From NCBI GenBank assembly GCA_002327525.1, contig DCWG01000075.1:31522-62613 (forward strand): DNA of 31,092 nt, given 5' to 3'. Within the stretch, counting starts at the first letter, position 1. Each line of letters opens with the position of its first letter. Both the position numbers and the translations under genes were made by a program. Under the pieces are notes generated by a model. That model ran no database searches and had not been told where the DNA came from. It saw only the letters and a list, made by a program, of their open reading frames with translations. This document shows positions 16,296 to 24,261 of this stretch, one piece after another. Source of the DNA: Gammaproteobacteria bacterium UBA2168 (lineage in GTDB: Bacteria > Pseudomonadota > Gammaproteobacteria > Pseudomonadales > Azotimanducaceae).

Positions 16296-17159
16296 ATGGA
16301 TATCGGACTGCTTCTGAACACGGACGGTATGAGCCTTGAGGTGCTGCGCGCATATGGGAAGCAGTTGGATGCATCCGGATTGTCCAGAGTGTGGGTTCCG
16401 GAGATATTCGGCCGTGATCCGTTCGTGGCCGCATCGACGCTGCTGTATTGCAGCGAACGTATACGTGTCGGCACCGGGATCGCCAATGTCTACGCGCGTG
16501 ATGCGATGGCGACGAAGACCGCCGCACTGTCGCTGGTAGATCTGCACGGTGAGCGTTTCGATCTGGGCCTTGGCGTCTCCAATACCCAGGGCAATACACT
16601 ACGCGGCCACGAGTGGCAGCCACCCGTGCGGATGCTGAATCGCTACTTCGACGCCATGGAGGCAGCCCCCGTCAATGTCGATGCCGCCATGCCGCCGGTG
16701 TATCTGGCCGCCCACGGCCCAAAACTGCTGGAAGTGGCTGCCGCGCGTGCAAATGGTGCCAATGTGTACCTAATGACACACGATTATGTAAGCACCGTGC
16801 GGGGGCTGCTCGGTGGCGGCTGCACGCTTCATCTCGTGGTGCACGTTTATGTGTGCGCCGATCCGGATCAGGCTAGAGATCGTGCCCGCAAGGCCATTGC
16901 CGTTTACACCGCACTGCCGAACTACCATCGTGCTTGGCGTTCCATGGGTTTCTCGCAAGCCGACTACACTGGTGCCGCGAGCGATGCGTTGGTGGACGAG
17001 TTGGTGGTGTGGGGCGATATCGATGCTGTGCGCACGAGACTCGCACAGTTTGTAGAGGCAGGTGCGGACCGCGTGGTGGCGATTGCGCACAATTCGGTCC
17101 GACTCGATGCGACGCATGTGCCCGATCTCGGGGTTCTGGAGGAACTCACGACCGCCTGA
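16296..17159 (+). CDS. LLM class (luciferase-like) flavin/F420-dependent oxidoreductase
   Basis: A 287-residue TIM-barrel oxidoreductase of the bacterial luciferase-like superfamily. Seen: MDIGLLLNTDGMSLEVLRAY, GLSRVWVPEIFGRDPFV, RIRVGTGIANVYARDAMATK (about 55-74), GERFDLGLGVSNTQGNTLRG (about 85-104) and PPVYLAAHGPKLLEVAAARA. The VGTGI strand and DLGLG loop are the cofactor-binding landmarks. At 287 residues it is somewhat shorter than the usual 300-350 but looks complete. A strong ribosome site (AGGAGG) precedes the ATG. Cofactor (FMN or F420) and substrate are unknown. It converges on the TPP-enzyme gene with 36 bp between stop codons. Confidence 0.9.
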   Translation: MDIGLLLNTDGMSLEVLRAYGKQLDASGLSRVWVPEIFGRDPFVAASTLLYCSERIRVGTGIANVYARDAMATKTAALSLVDLHGERFDLGLGVSNTQGNTLRGHEWQPPVRMLNRYFDAMEAAPVNVDAAMPPVYLAAHGPKLLEVAAARANGANVYLMTHDYVSTVRGLLGGGCTLHLVVHVYVCADPDQARDRARKAIAVYTALPNYHRAWRSMGFSQADYTGAASDALVDELVVWGDIDAVRTRLAQFVEAGADRVVAIAHNSVRLDATHVPDLGVLEELTTA

Positions 17160-17195
17160 GAGCTGCTCGAGCGGCCGTTTAATACCGCTGGTGGG

Positions 17196-18827
17196 TCATT
17201 CGTTGGAGATCGATATCTCCTTGTCGGTGATGAATTCGAGTAGCACGGGCTGGCCGTTTCGGGTGGCTTCGATGCCGCGCTTGAGTGCAGGCACTATCTC
17301 GGCGGGATCGGTAACGCGTTCGCCATAACCACCGAAGGCTTTCGCCATGTCGGCGTAGTTACCGCTGATCTCAGTCGCGCCGTATTTCTCCTGTGACACC
17401 GGCATGATCGGTATCTCGATGGCCATGGAGAAGTTGTTGAACAGAATCGACATGATGGGAACACGCTCGCGCACCGCGGTCTCAAAATCCATGCCGGTAA
17501 AACCGATGGCGGCATCGCCCCACACGTTGATGCAGAGTTTTTCGGGATGAGCCAGCTTCGCGCCCATAGCGAGCCCCAGACCGTAACCCAGCTGGGTGGT
17601 CTTTCCCCAGCCAATGTAGCTTAGCGGCTCCGTCGCCTCCCAGAACGGCGTGATCTGATCCCGTGGGCTACCGGCATCGTGGGTGATGATGGTGGCCTGT
17701 TTGTCGACCAGGTGGTTCAGTTCCCACAGTACCCGGTAGGGATTGATGGGCGTCCCGGTGCTGGTGAGTTTGGGTATCCATTCCGAGAGCCATGCGTTGC
17801 GTAGCTCGGCGATGCGGACAGGCACGCTAGAGCGGGCCTCGGCCTGCTCCCGGTCGTGGGTATCCAGTGCGGTGTTCAGAGCCATGAGGCTCAGTTTGGC
17901 GTCGCCGATCAGCGCGTGCTGTGCCGCCACATCCTTGTTGAGATCCATGGGGTCGAGGGTGGCGTGGATGATCGTCTTACCGCGCGGCATGGGCACGCCG
18001 AAACCGGTGAGCGCGAAGCTACACCCCACTCCGAGAATGACGTCTGCTTCATTGAGGAAGGCTTTCACGGGGCGTGGATTGGCGCGTCCGCCTGAACCGA
18101 GTGAAAGGGGGTGATTCTCGGGGAAAGCGCTCTTGCCCTCGATACTCGTCGTGACCGGGATGTTCCAGGTCTCTGCGAGAGCCCTCAGCTCATCCCAGGC
18201 TTTTGCGTAGTGCACTCCCTGACCGGCATAGATAACCGGATTTTCAGCCCCCGCAAGCACATCGGCTGCTTCCTCCACGGCCCGAGGATCCGGCGCCGTG
18301 CGTGTGGAGAAGCTCGGCGTGTAAACCCAATCCTCGGGCACGTCGTCACCGAACACGTCCATCGGCACTTCCAACAGAACGGGTCCTGGTCGTCCGTTGC
18401 GAAGCTGGAAAAAGGCACGGCGCATGATCTCGGGAACCGCCCGGCCCATGGTGATGGGCTCTGCCCACTTGGTGATGTGCTGCATGTTGAGGGTGGAGTT
18501 GAAGTTGGGGTAGTAGTGGGCCAATCGGCGAGGGTAGCCCGCAGGGATGACCAGAATGGGCACCGATTCCGAGTACGCCTGCGCCACGCCGCCGAAGGCA
18601 TTTTCTGCTCCGGGGCCATGTTGCATGCAGAACACACCGATCTTCTCGCCCGAAGATAGGCGCGAGTAGGCATCGGCCATGTGCAGTCCGACGCGTTCCT
18701 GGCGCACGATGAGCGTGCGGATGTCCTCGGCGGCAGCCGCCTCGATTAGCGGATTGACAGGATAGGCGAAGAGAATCTCCACACCTTCTTCTTTCATTGC
18801 CCTGGCGATGGCTTGAACTACTTTCAT
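17196..18827 (-). CDS. Thiamine pyrophosphate-dependent enzyme (acetolactate synthase-like)
   Basis: A 543-residue ThDP enzyme of the IlvB/COG0028 type, with N-terminal pyrimidine-binding, central and C-terminal PP-binding domains. The catalytic glutamate is E43 in VRQERVGLHMADAYSR. HGPGAENAFGGVAQAYSESV follows, and the Mg-ThDP motif is GDAAIGFTGMDFETAV...LFNN. The usual third residue Gly of GDG is Ala, as in some uncharacterised relatives. The opening FAYPVNPLIEAAA differs from the FGxPG start of true acetolactate synthases, so it is probably another 2-oxoacid or acyl-CoA decarboxylase/ligase. It lies 12 bp downstream of a SnoaL-like gene and probably shares its transcript. Confidence 0.88.
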   Translation of the reverse strand: MKVVQAIARAMKEEGVEILFAYPVNPLIEAAAAEDIRTLIVRQERVGLHMADAYSRLSSGEKIGVFCMQHGPGAENAFGGVAQAYSESVPILVIPAGYPRRLAHYYPNFNSTLNMQHITKWAEPITMGRAVPEIMRRAFFQLRNGRPGPVLLEVPMDVFGDDVPEDWVYTPSFSTRTAPDPRAVEEAADVLAGAENPVIYAGQGVHYAKAWDELRALAETWNIPVTTSIEGKSAFPENHPLSLGSGGRANPRPVKAFLNEADVILGVGCSFALTGFGVPMPRGKTIIHATLDPMDLNKDVAAQHALIGDAKLSLMALNTALDTHDREQAEARSSVPVRIAELRNAWLSEWIPKLTSTGTPINPYRVLWELNHLVDKQATIITHDAGSPRDQITPFWEATEPLSYIGWGKTTQLGYGLGLAMGAKLAHPEKLCINVWGDAAIGFTGMDFETAVRERVPIMSILFNNFSMAIEIPIMPVSQEKYGATEISGNYADMAKAFGGYGERVTDPAEIVPALKRGIEATRNGQPVLLEFITDKEISISNE

Positions 18828-18839
18828 GGGATTCGCTTA

Positions 18840-19292
18840 TTAATCGCTTTGTCTGGTAGGTACGGGTGGGTCGATACGGGTGCCGCGGGGAACGAGCTGG
18901 TGGCGTGTGATACGCCAGGCGCCTTCGATACGGGCGAGGTCGGTCTCGTAGGTGGCCCACAGGGTGAGGGTCGAACCCGGGGAGTCTTTCAGGTAATGCA
19001 GCGCCTGTACGTCGGTACGCGCGTGTGCCCGATCGCCATCGATGGTGGCAAGCTGGGGACCGAGCATGTGCTGGGTTGCGTCGTGTCCTTCGAGTGCGTT
19101 TTTCACGAAATCGAGCCAGGCGTCGCCACCGTGAACGGTCTCCTTGGTGAATCCGACGATCTCGGCATCGTCGGCGAAGCATGCTCGATACATGTCGAAG
19201 TCGCGCTCGTCCACAGCGGCCGCGTAGCGGCACATGACATCCTGCAGCGCAATGCGATCCGACACCCAGTCATCCGGCTTGGCGTCCGACAT
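18840..19292 (-). CDS. SnoaL-like / NTF2-fold protein (cytoplasmic)
   Basis: A 150-residue protein with the cone-shaped NTF2-like fold. Seen: DRIALQDVMCRYAAAVDERD (about 12-31), YRACFADDAEIVGF, then ATQHMLGPQLATIDGDRAHA and ATYETDLARIEGAWRITRHQ. Such proteins act as small isomerases, hydrolases or dehydratases, or as ring-hydroxylating dioxygenase beta-subunit relatives. No signal peptide is visible. The stop is 12 bp before the TPP-enzyme start, so the two probably act together. A second SnoaL-like gene with a signal peptide lies 0.5 kb upstream. Confidence 0.88.
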   Translation of the reverse strand: MSDAKPDDWVSDRIALQDVMCRYAAAVDERDFDMYRACFADDAEIVGFTKETVHGGDAWLDFVKNALEGHDATQHMLGPQLATIDGDRAHARTDVQALHYLKDSPGSTLTLWATYETDLARIEGAWRITRHQLVPRGTRIDPPVPTRQSD

Positions 19293-19415
19293 GATCAGTA
19301 TCCCTCGAACTCCCGTTCGGGGATCAATCTAGCCGATCCGGTGCCTCGCTCACAAGGCAGGGATTCTGGAGAGCCTTTGAGCAAACGAGTAATGAGCAGA
19401 GATTCCCTGGGTGGG

Positions 19416-19721
19416 TCAGCGCTTGGTGCGTCGCTTCAGCCGGTCGAGGCGTTCTTTCCAGTACTGGAAGACCATCGGATCACCGCCGCGATCCGGATGC
19501 TCCTGCTGGCACATGCGCCGGGCCTCCATGATCTCCTTCACGGGAATGCTGAGCTCGAGACCGAGTTCCTCAATCTCCGCACGCGTGAGGGTGCGCACCG
19601 GTGCCGATTCGTTCGGACCACGGAAGAAGCCGCGCCAAGTAGTGGTGCTGCGATTAGCGTAGGCGGCAGGTCCGGACAGGCCGAGACGCCATGGGTGATT
19701 TCGGGCCGGTTTCTTACTCAT
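19416..19721 (-). CDS. Small J-domain-like protein
   Basis: A 101-residue basic protein whose C-terminal half resembles a J-domain. LGLELSIPVKEIMEARRM (about 53-70) corresponds to helix II with its lead-in, the HPD tripeptide lies at residues 75-77 within EHPDRGGDP, and FQYWKERLDRLKRR forms helix III. HPDRGGD is the usual J-protein loop that stimulates Hsp70 ATPase. The N-terminal half (SKKPARNHPWRLGLSGPAAY) is not recognised, and there is no Gly/Phe region, zinc finger or membrane segment. If real, it would be a minimal Hsp70 co-chaperone. It lies between two SnoaL-like genes on the same strand, with 62-bp and 123-bp spacers. Confidence 0.7.
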   Translation of the reverse strand: MSKKPARNHPWRLGLSGPAAYANRSTTTWRGFFRGPNESAPVRTLTRAEIEELGLELSIPVKEIMEARRMCQQEHPDRGGDPMVFQYWKERLDRLKRRTKR

Positions 19722-19783
19722 GGGCGCGCATTATAGCGATCCAGACAGATACGCAGTGTGATGTTCGGCAGAGTTTGCATGCG

Positions 19784-20275
19784 CTAGTCGCTATCCGCCG
19801 GGGGCAGAAAAACAGGCACGAACGTGCGCCGTGCGATTTTCCAGCCTCGTGCCGTGCGCCGGAATTGATCGTGATATTCGCCCACGGCGGTGAAAGTGTC
19901 GGCGATTGCACTTCCCGAGGGATTGGCCGGTGCGGTGACGATTGTGACGTAGCTGACACCGCGCGCCTCGGATTCGTTTTCGACAAAAATGCGAATGGTG
20001 CTCATCAGATGCCGCAGAATGGGTGCGTCATCGGGCTGTCCGGCCAGTCGGTCGTGGATCGACTGCCTTCCGTGCCATGTTTCTGCGAGGACGTTGAGTT
20101 GCGCATCGTCCGTGAAGACATCCGCGAACCGTCGAGCGTTACGGCGGTCTCTGTAGTACGCGTAATCCAGCACCAGCTCCCGGCAAGCGCGTTTGATCTG
20201 GGCGTCGGTGCCTGCCTGGGCGGGCGCCCAGAGCAGTAGCAGCACTAGGAGCGCGAAGGCCGGCTGTGCCCTCAT
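19784..20275 (-). CDS. Exported SnoaL-like / NTF2-fold protein
   Basis: A 163-residue protein beginning with a signal peptide (MRAQPAFALLVLLLLWAPAQ, then AG), followed by an NTF2-like domain: CRELVLDYAYYRDRRNARRF (about 31-50), ADVFTDDAQLNVLAETWHGR, then RRTARGWKIARRTFVPVF near the C-terminus. It is the only protein of the local island predicted to leave the cytoplasm. Its start overlaps the GST stop by ATGA, so translation is coupled. The function is not readable, and it differs clearly from the cytoplasmic relative at 18840-19292. Confidence 0.87.
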   Translation of the reverse strand: MRAQPAFALLVLLLLWAPAQAGTDAQIKRACRELVLDYAYYRDRRNARRFADVFTDDAQLNVLAETWHGRQSIHDRLAGQPDDAPILRHLMSTIRIFVENESEARGVSYVTIVTAPANPSGSAIADTFTAVGEYHDQFRRTARGWKIARRTFVPVFLPPADSD

Positions 20276-21036
20276 GACGCGGTGCGAGCCGCTTCCTCGC
20301 GCGCGGCGCGAACTTTTTCGTTGGTTTGATTGAACAGCAACTCGCGACGGGCCTTTTCTTCCTCTTCCGTCAGCTCGCGCTTGCCGAGTTCGCGCCCGAT
20401 TCGGAAACCCTTCTGCACAGCCGGACGCTCACCGACTTCGTCCACCCAGCGCTTGAGATTGGGGAAGGTTTCCCAGTTCTCTTCGCCGAGCATACGGCCG
20501 ATGAGCATGGCCCACGGCCAGGTGATGATGTCGGCGATAGAGTAATCGCCGCCGGCCAGGTAGGGCTGGACAGACAGCCGGGCGTCCATGACGCCGGACA
20601 AACGGTCCACCTCGCCGACGAAGCGTCTGGTGCCATACTCGAGCTGTTTGGGATCGTCGGCGATGTTTTTGCCATAGTTCTTGAAGTGGTTGGCGTTCCC
20701 CATCATCGGGCCGAGATTGGCCATCTGCCAGTGCACCCACTGCAGCACGCGGTACTTACCGGCGGTTTCGGTGGGCAGAAATCTACCCGTTTTCTCGGCC
20801 AGGTATTCGAGGATCGCACCGGACTCGAAGATGGCGAGCGGATCACCCTCGCCCAGGGGAGCGTGATCAACGATGGCGGGCATACGGTTGTTCGGGCTGA
20901 TTCGCAGGAAATCGGCCTTGAATTGATCGCCGCCACCGATGTCGACTGCTTTGATGTCGTAGTCGAGCCCGCACTCCTCAAGCATGATGGTGACCTTCCA
21001 GCCGTTTGGCGTGGGCCAGTAGTACACGTCTATCAT
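20272..21036 (-). CDS. Glutathione S-transferase (nu-class/YfcG-like)
   Basis: A cytosolic GST of 254 residues. The start at 21036 is chosen because AGGAGA lies 9 nt upstream and the frame before it reads unlike a GST. The N-terminal thioredoxin-like domain shows YYWPTPNGWKVTIMLEECGL, with the TPN motif used for glutathione activation in nu-class enzymes, and ISPNNRMPAI, the cis-proline loop. FESGAILEYLAEKTGRFLP precedes the helical C-terminal domain (ADIITWPWAMLIGRM; NLKRWVDEVGERPAVQKG). A charged tail (TEEEEKARRELLF...) is unusual. The gene overlaps the exported SnoaL-like gene by 4 bp and is divergent from the CoA-transferase across a 170-bp AT-rich spacer that should hold both promoters. 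Confidence 0.92.
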   Translation of the reverse strand: MIDVYYWPTPNGWKVTIMLEECGLDYDIKAVDIGGGDQFKADFLRISPNNRMPAIVDHAPLGEGDPLAIFESGAILEYLAEKTGRFLPTETAGKYRVLQWVHWQMANLGPMMGNANHFKNYGKNIADDPKQLEYGTRRFVGEVDRLSGVMDARLSVQPYLAGGDYSIADIITWPWAMLIGRMLGEENWETFPNLKRWVDEVGERPAVQKGFRIGRELGKRELTEEEEKARRELLFNQTNEKVRAAREEAARTAS

Positions 21037-21206
21037 CGACCTATCTCCTGAATATATCTCTCTAATCAATTGATATTTAAGAAAATGTTATGTGCCGACG
21101 AGACGTGATCGGCTCGCTTCCCCGGCGCCGACTATACACGATTGGTGGATGTTCCCGATCGAAGAGCACGCTAGTATGCCGCTCGGTTGCGTCTTGGGGG
21201 ATGAGA

Positions 21207-22397
21207 ATGAGTGGGCCACTTACGGGCTTCAGGGTGCTGGATCTATCGAGGGTGCTGGCGGGTCCTGCCGCCACGGTACTACTGGCGGACCAGGGTGCGG
21301 ACGTGATCAAGGTAGAGCCTCTCAAGGGTGACGTGGTCCGTGCCATGGGCGGTGGTGGGGTGACGCCCGGGTTTCTCACTGCCAATCGGGGTAAACGCTC
21401 AGTGGCGCTGGATTTGAAGTCCGAGGCCGGTGTCGATGTGGTGAGACGGTTGGCCTCGCATGCGGATGTGTTCGTACAGAACTTTCGCCCCGGGGCCATC
21501 GAAGGCATGGGTCTCGGAGAACCGGTGATTCGACGGATCAACCCGGCCGTGGTGTATGTATCGATGAGCGGTTTCGGAGAGACGGGGCCGTACGCTCACA
21601 AGCGCGTTTACGATCCTGTGATTCAGGCGTTATCCGGTCTCGCCGACCTGCAGGCGACCGATGAAAACGACCGGCCGCGCATGATGCGTACCGTGATACC
21701 GGACAAGACCACCGGCTTGACCGCGGCCCAGGCCATTACGGCGGCGCTGTTGTCGCGGGAACGGACGGGGCAGGGCCAGCACGTGCGCCTGTCCATGCTC
21801 GACACCATGATCGCCTATCTGTGGCAAGAGGGATTGGGCGGACTCACGATGGTTGGGCAGGAGGACAAGGTCAAGCGTGGCCAGCGTTCGAAAGATCTCA
21901 TATACGAGACCGCAGATGGATATATCACGGCGGGTGCGGTATCCGATGCCGAATGGGAGGGCCTGTGCGCGGCGCTCGACCGTCCGCAGTGGCTGGAAGA
22001 CGAACGCTTTGCCACTCCTCGTGCCCGGGGGGTGAACGTGAAGATACGCCTGGAGATGACAGCCGAGGTACTGCGCCAGAATACTAGTGCGTATTGGCTC
22101 GCGCGTCTCGACGAGCACGGCGTGCCGAGTGCGCCGGTACTGAGCCGACCGGAGGTAATCGAGCAGGAACAGGTGCGCGTCAATGACATTGTCCGCGAGT
22201 ACGATCACCCGGGTCTCGGGAGGGTACGCCAGCCGCGAGCGGCGGCACGTTTCGAGCGCACACCCACCAACACAGAGCAACTCGCACCGGTGCTCGGAGA
22301 ACATGGCCGCGAGGTGCTCGGTGAGTTCGGATTCAGTGAGCACGAGATTGCCGCGCTCGAGAGTGACGGGGTGCTCGGCGGCGCTCGACAGGACTGA
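21207..22397 (+). CDS. CaiB/BaiF (class III) CoA-transferase family protein
   Basis: A 396-residue family III CoA-transferase. Seen: GFRVLDLSRVLAGPAATVLL (about 7-26), ADQGADVIKVEPLKGD, NRGKRSVALDLKSEAG, VQNFRPGAIEGMGLG (about 90-104) and SGFGETGPYAHKRVYDPVIQALSG. D136 in the YDPVIQA segment is the expected catalytic aspartate that forms the acyl anhydride and CoA thioester. The enzyme moves CoA between carboxylic acids. The start at 21207 is favoured over 21201 because GGGGG lies at a proper distance; readings further upstream are unlike the family. A cupin remnant follows 11 bp later. The substrate acid is unknown. Confidence 0.92.
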   Translation: MSGPLTGFRVLDLSRVLAGPAATVLLADQGADVIKVEPLKGDVVRAMGGGGVTPGFLTANRGKRSVALDLKSEAGVDVVRRLASHADVFVQNFRPGAIEGMGLGEPVIRRINPAVVYVSMSGFGETGPYAHKRVYDPVIQALSGLADLQATDENDRPRMMRTVIPDKTTGLTAAQAITAALLSRERTGQGQHVRLSMLDTMIAYLWQEGLGGLTMVGQEDKVKRGQRSKDLIYETADGYITAGAVSDAEWEGLCAALDRPQWLEDERFATPRARGVNVKIRLEMTAEVLRQNTSAYWLARLDEHGVPSAPVLSRPEVIEQEQVRVNDIVREYDHPGLGRVRQPRAAARFERTPTNTEQLAPVLGEHGREVLGEFGFSEHEIAALESDGVLGGARQD

Positions 22398-22408
22398 GGG
22401 AGTTAGCC

Positions 22409-22886
22409 ATGGCAGGTGCTTTTCGACCGATTGTGAATCTCGCGGATCTCGAATGCGTGCCGTTCTTGCGCGGCGATGCCTACGAGAGTGTGGATGCCCC
22501 ATCAGTGAACGTGTTGGTCTGACGCCACTCGGGCGGTGCTAACCGAAGTACCGCCTGGCAAGCCCGCCTGTCCATTTCACGTGCACCCTATAGAGAACGA
22601 GATGTTCATCGTTCGCTCTGGCACGGGTGAGTACCGTTTTGGTAAGGATGTCTATCCGGTAGGTACGGGGGATGTGCTCGGGGCACCGCACGGAGATGCC
22701 TCGTACGCGCACAAACTCACCAACACAGGCGCGGAAACGCTTCGCGATCTCGGTATCTCCAGCGAGTCGGATAGGCAGGTGTGTGAATATCCTGACAGCG
22801 GCAAGCTGATGGTGCGTAGTTCCGAGGGGGACGGGCAGGATGCGCTGCGCTTCGTCAGGCGTGTGGATGATGCGCGCGGGTATTAG
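22409..22886 (+). pseudogene. Cupin-domain protein gene broken by a frameshift
   Basis: The ATG at 22409 starts MAGAFRPIVNLADLECVPFL and stops at TGA 22520-22522. The rest of a cupin reads in another frame up to 22886: AVLTEVPPGKPACPFHVHPI, ENEMFIVRSGTGEYRFG, GDVLGAPHGDASYAHKL and VCEYPDSGKL. The join lies between 22511 and 22520; removing one base there gives a continuous protein of about 158 residues. PFHVHP and ENEMF form the first cupin motif (metal-binding His and Glu). A GTG at 22536 could in principle restart a cupin core without the first strands. A sequencing error is possible. Known cupins of this size bind metal; the function here is unknown. Confidence 0.75.
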
Positions 22887-23248
22887 GAAGGTGAGGATGG
22901 GGCTGCGGTGCCGTGATCGATGACCAACCGATCGTTGGAACATAGCATATAGGTGAGGAGCCGCCATGAGATGAAGCGATCCGGGCCGAGCTCTACTGTC
23001 CAATCCGAGGGACTATACAGGGGCTCACTTGAGTTGGCGGGATCGGTGCGTGACGCGGTGCTGGAGGTGTGGCCGGCCTCACGATCCACCTGAACTCGAC
23101 CACGATCAGCGCCGACTCCTGCAGGACATTGGTGCCGGATTAGCCTCGAAAAAGCCTCCTGGACGAGTGGCTCAGCCAGCGGAGAGGCGTGCGGCGCGGG
23201 CGTGCAAGTGTTGAAATAACATAGAACGCAATTCGGGGAGAATTATCG
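22887..23248. other. 362-bp spacer, no assignable gene
   Basis: No gene is convincing. On the minus strand 22900-23085 reads as a protein-like stretch (SDWTVELGPDRFISWRLLTY, then MLCSNDRLVIDHG) without a recognised family, possibly a remnant. GGGGAG at 23235-23240 serves the next gene. Confidence 0.4.
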
Positions 23249-24259
23249 GTGGTTATCGTGAGACGCATACTACTCACTCTCGTGGGGCTGATCGTCGTGG
23301 TGCTGGCGGGTGGCTATGTTTATCAGCAGTGGGCGTTGGCTTCCGACCGTGCGGCCTTTCCGCCGCCCGGCAGGATGTATGAGGTGGATGGGTTGTCGCT
23401 GCACCTCGATTGCAGAGGGGAAGGCCGGCCGGTGGTGGTGTTGGAGGCAGGGCTTGGATCCGGTTCCACCAGTTGGGCGAGCGTGCACGAAGCGCTGGTC
23501 GCCACGACACGTGTCTGTGCGTATGACCGACCCGGCATGGACTGGAGCGATCCGCTTGGAACCACCGCGGACCGTACCGAGGTAGCAGAGCGCCTGCACG
23601 CGCTGTTGCGGGCGGCCAGTGTGGCCGCTCCTCAAATACTCGTTGGCATGTCCGCGGGTGGTGTGTACGTGCGCGAGTACTACGCACGTTATCCCGAGGA
23701 TATCGTCGGCATGATTCTGGTGGACTCTTCCCACGAGCAGCAAGGACACCGTCTGCCGGACATCCCGGACGCTGCCAGAACGCAAACCATCATGCGTTTG
23801 TGCTCCTGGTTGCAGCCGTTCGGACTGGTGCGGGCGCTGGGGCTGGTCCAAGCGCGATTCCAGGCTCCCGACATTCCAGAGGATACCTGGGAAGTGCTTC
23901 GGGCCAACTACAACCGGTCACACAGCTGCTCGGCAATGATGAACGCCTCGGCCAGCTTCGACGGCGATACCCAGGATGAAGATCCACCGGCATCCCTCGC
24001 CGATCTACCGCTGATGGTGTTGTCCCAGGGCCGGGAACCAGAGGCGTTGCCGGAATTCGGTATCACGCTTGCACTCGCGCGCGAGCGGCGGGCGGTGTGG
24101 GACGTGCTCCAGAAAGAACTCACCGCACTGTCCTCGCGCGGGATGCGTGTAGTCGCCCGTGAGAGCGGCCATGTCATCCAACTTGATGCGCTGGACGTGG
24201 TGATCGAGGCGGTGAAGTACATGGTACGGAGTCTGCGCGCGAATCGAGTCGGGAGCTGA
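23249..24259 (+). CDS. Membrane-anchored alpha/beta hydrolase
   Basis: A 336-residue alpha/beta-fold hydrolase with an N-terminal membrane anchor (RRILLTLVGLIVVVLAGGYV, residues 5-24). The nucleophile elbow is GMSAG with S135. The oxyanion segment is VVVLEAGLGSGSTSW (about 62-76), and ARESGHVIQLDALDVVIEAV near the C-terminus holds the catalytic His. The catalytic acid is not certain. It starts at a GTG with GGGGAG 8 nt upstream. GVYVREYYARYPEDIVGMIL is typical of esterase or epoxide-hydrolase-like members. The symporter gene begins 2 bp after its stop, so they are co-translated. The two could hydrolyse an ester or amide and take up an amino-acid product (inference). Confidence 0.9.
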   Translation: MVIVRRILLTLVGLIVVVLAGGYVYQQWALASDRAAFPPPGRMYEVDGLSLHLDCRGEGRPVVVLEAGLGSGSTSWASVHEALVATTRVCAYDRPGMDWSDPLGTTADRTEVAERLHALLRAASVAAPQILVGMSAGGVYVREYYARYPEDIVGMILVDSSHEQQGHRLPDIPDAARTQTIMRLCSWLQPFGLVRALGLVQARFQAPDIPEDTWEVLRANYNRSHSCSAMMNASASFDGDTQDEDPPASLADLPLMVLSQGREPEALPEFGITLALARERRAVWDVLQKELTALSSRGMRVVARESGHVIQLDALDVVIEAVKYMVRSLRANRVGS

Positions 24260-24261
24260 AC

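Noticed and set aside
18813..19736. A 307-residue plus-strand frame across the SnoaL-like and J-like genes
   Set aside because: It spans several minus-strand genes with family signatures and has no recognisable domain or ribosome site.
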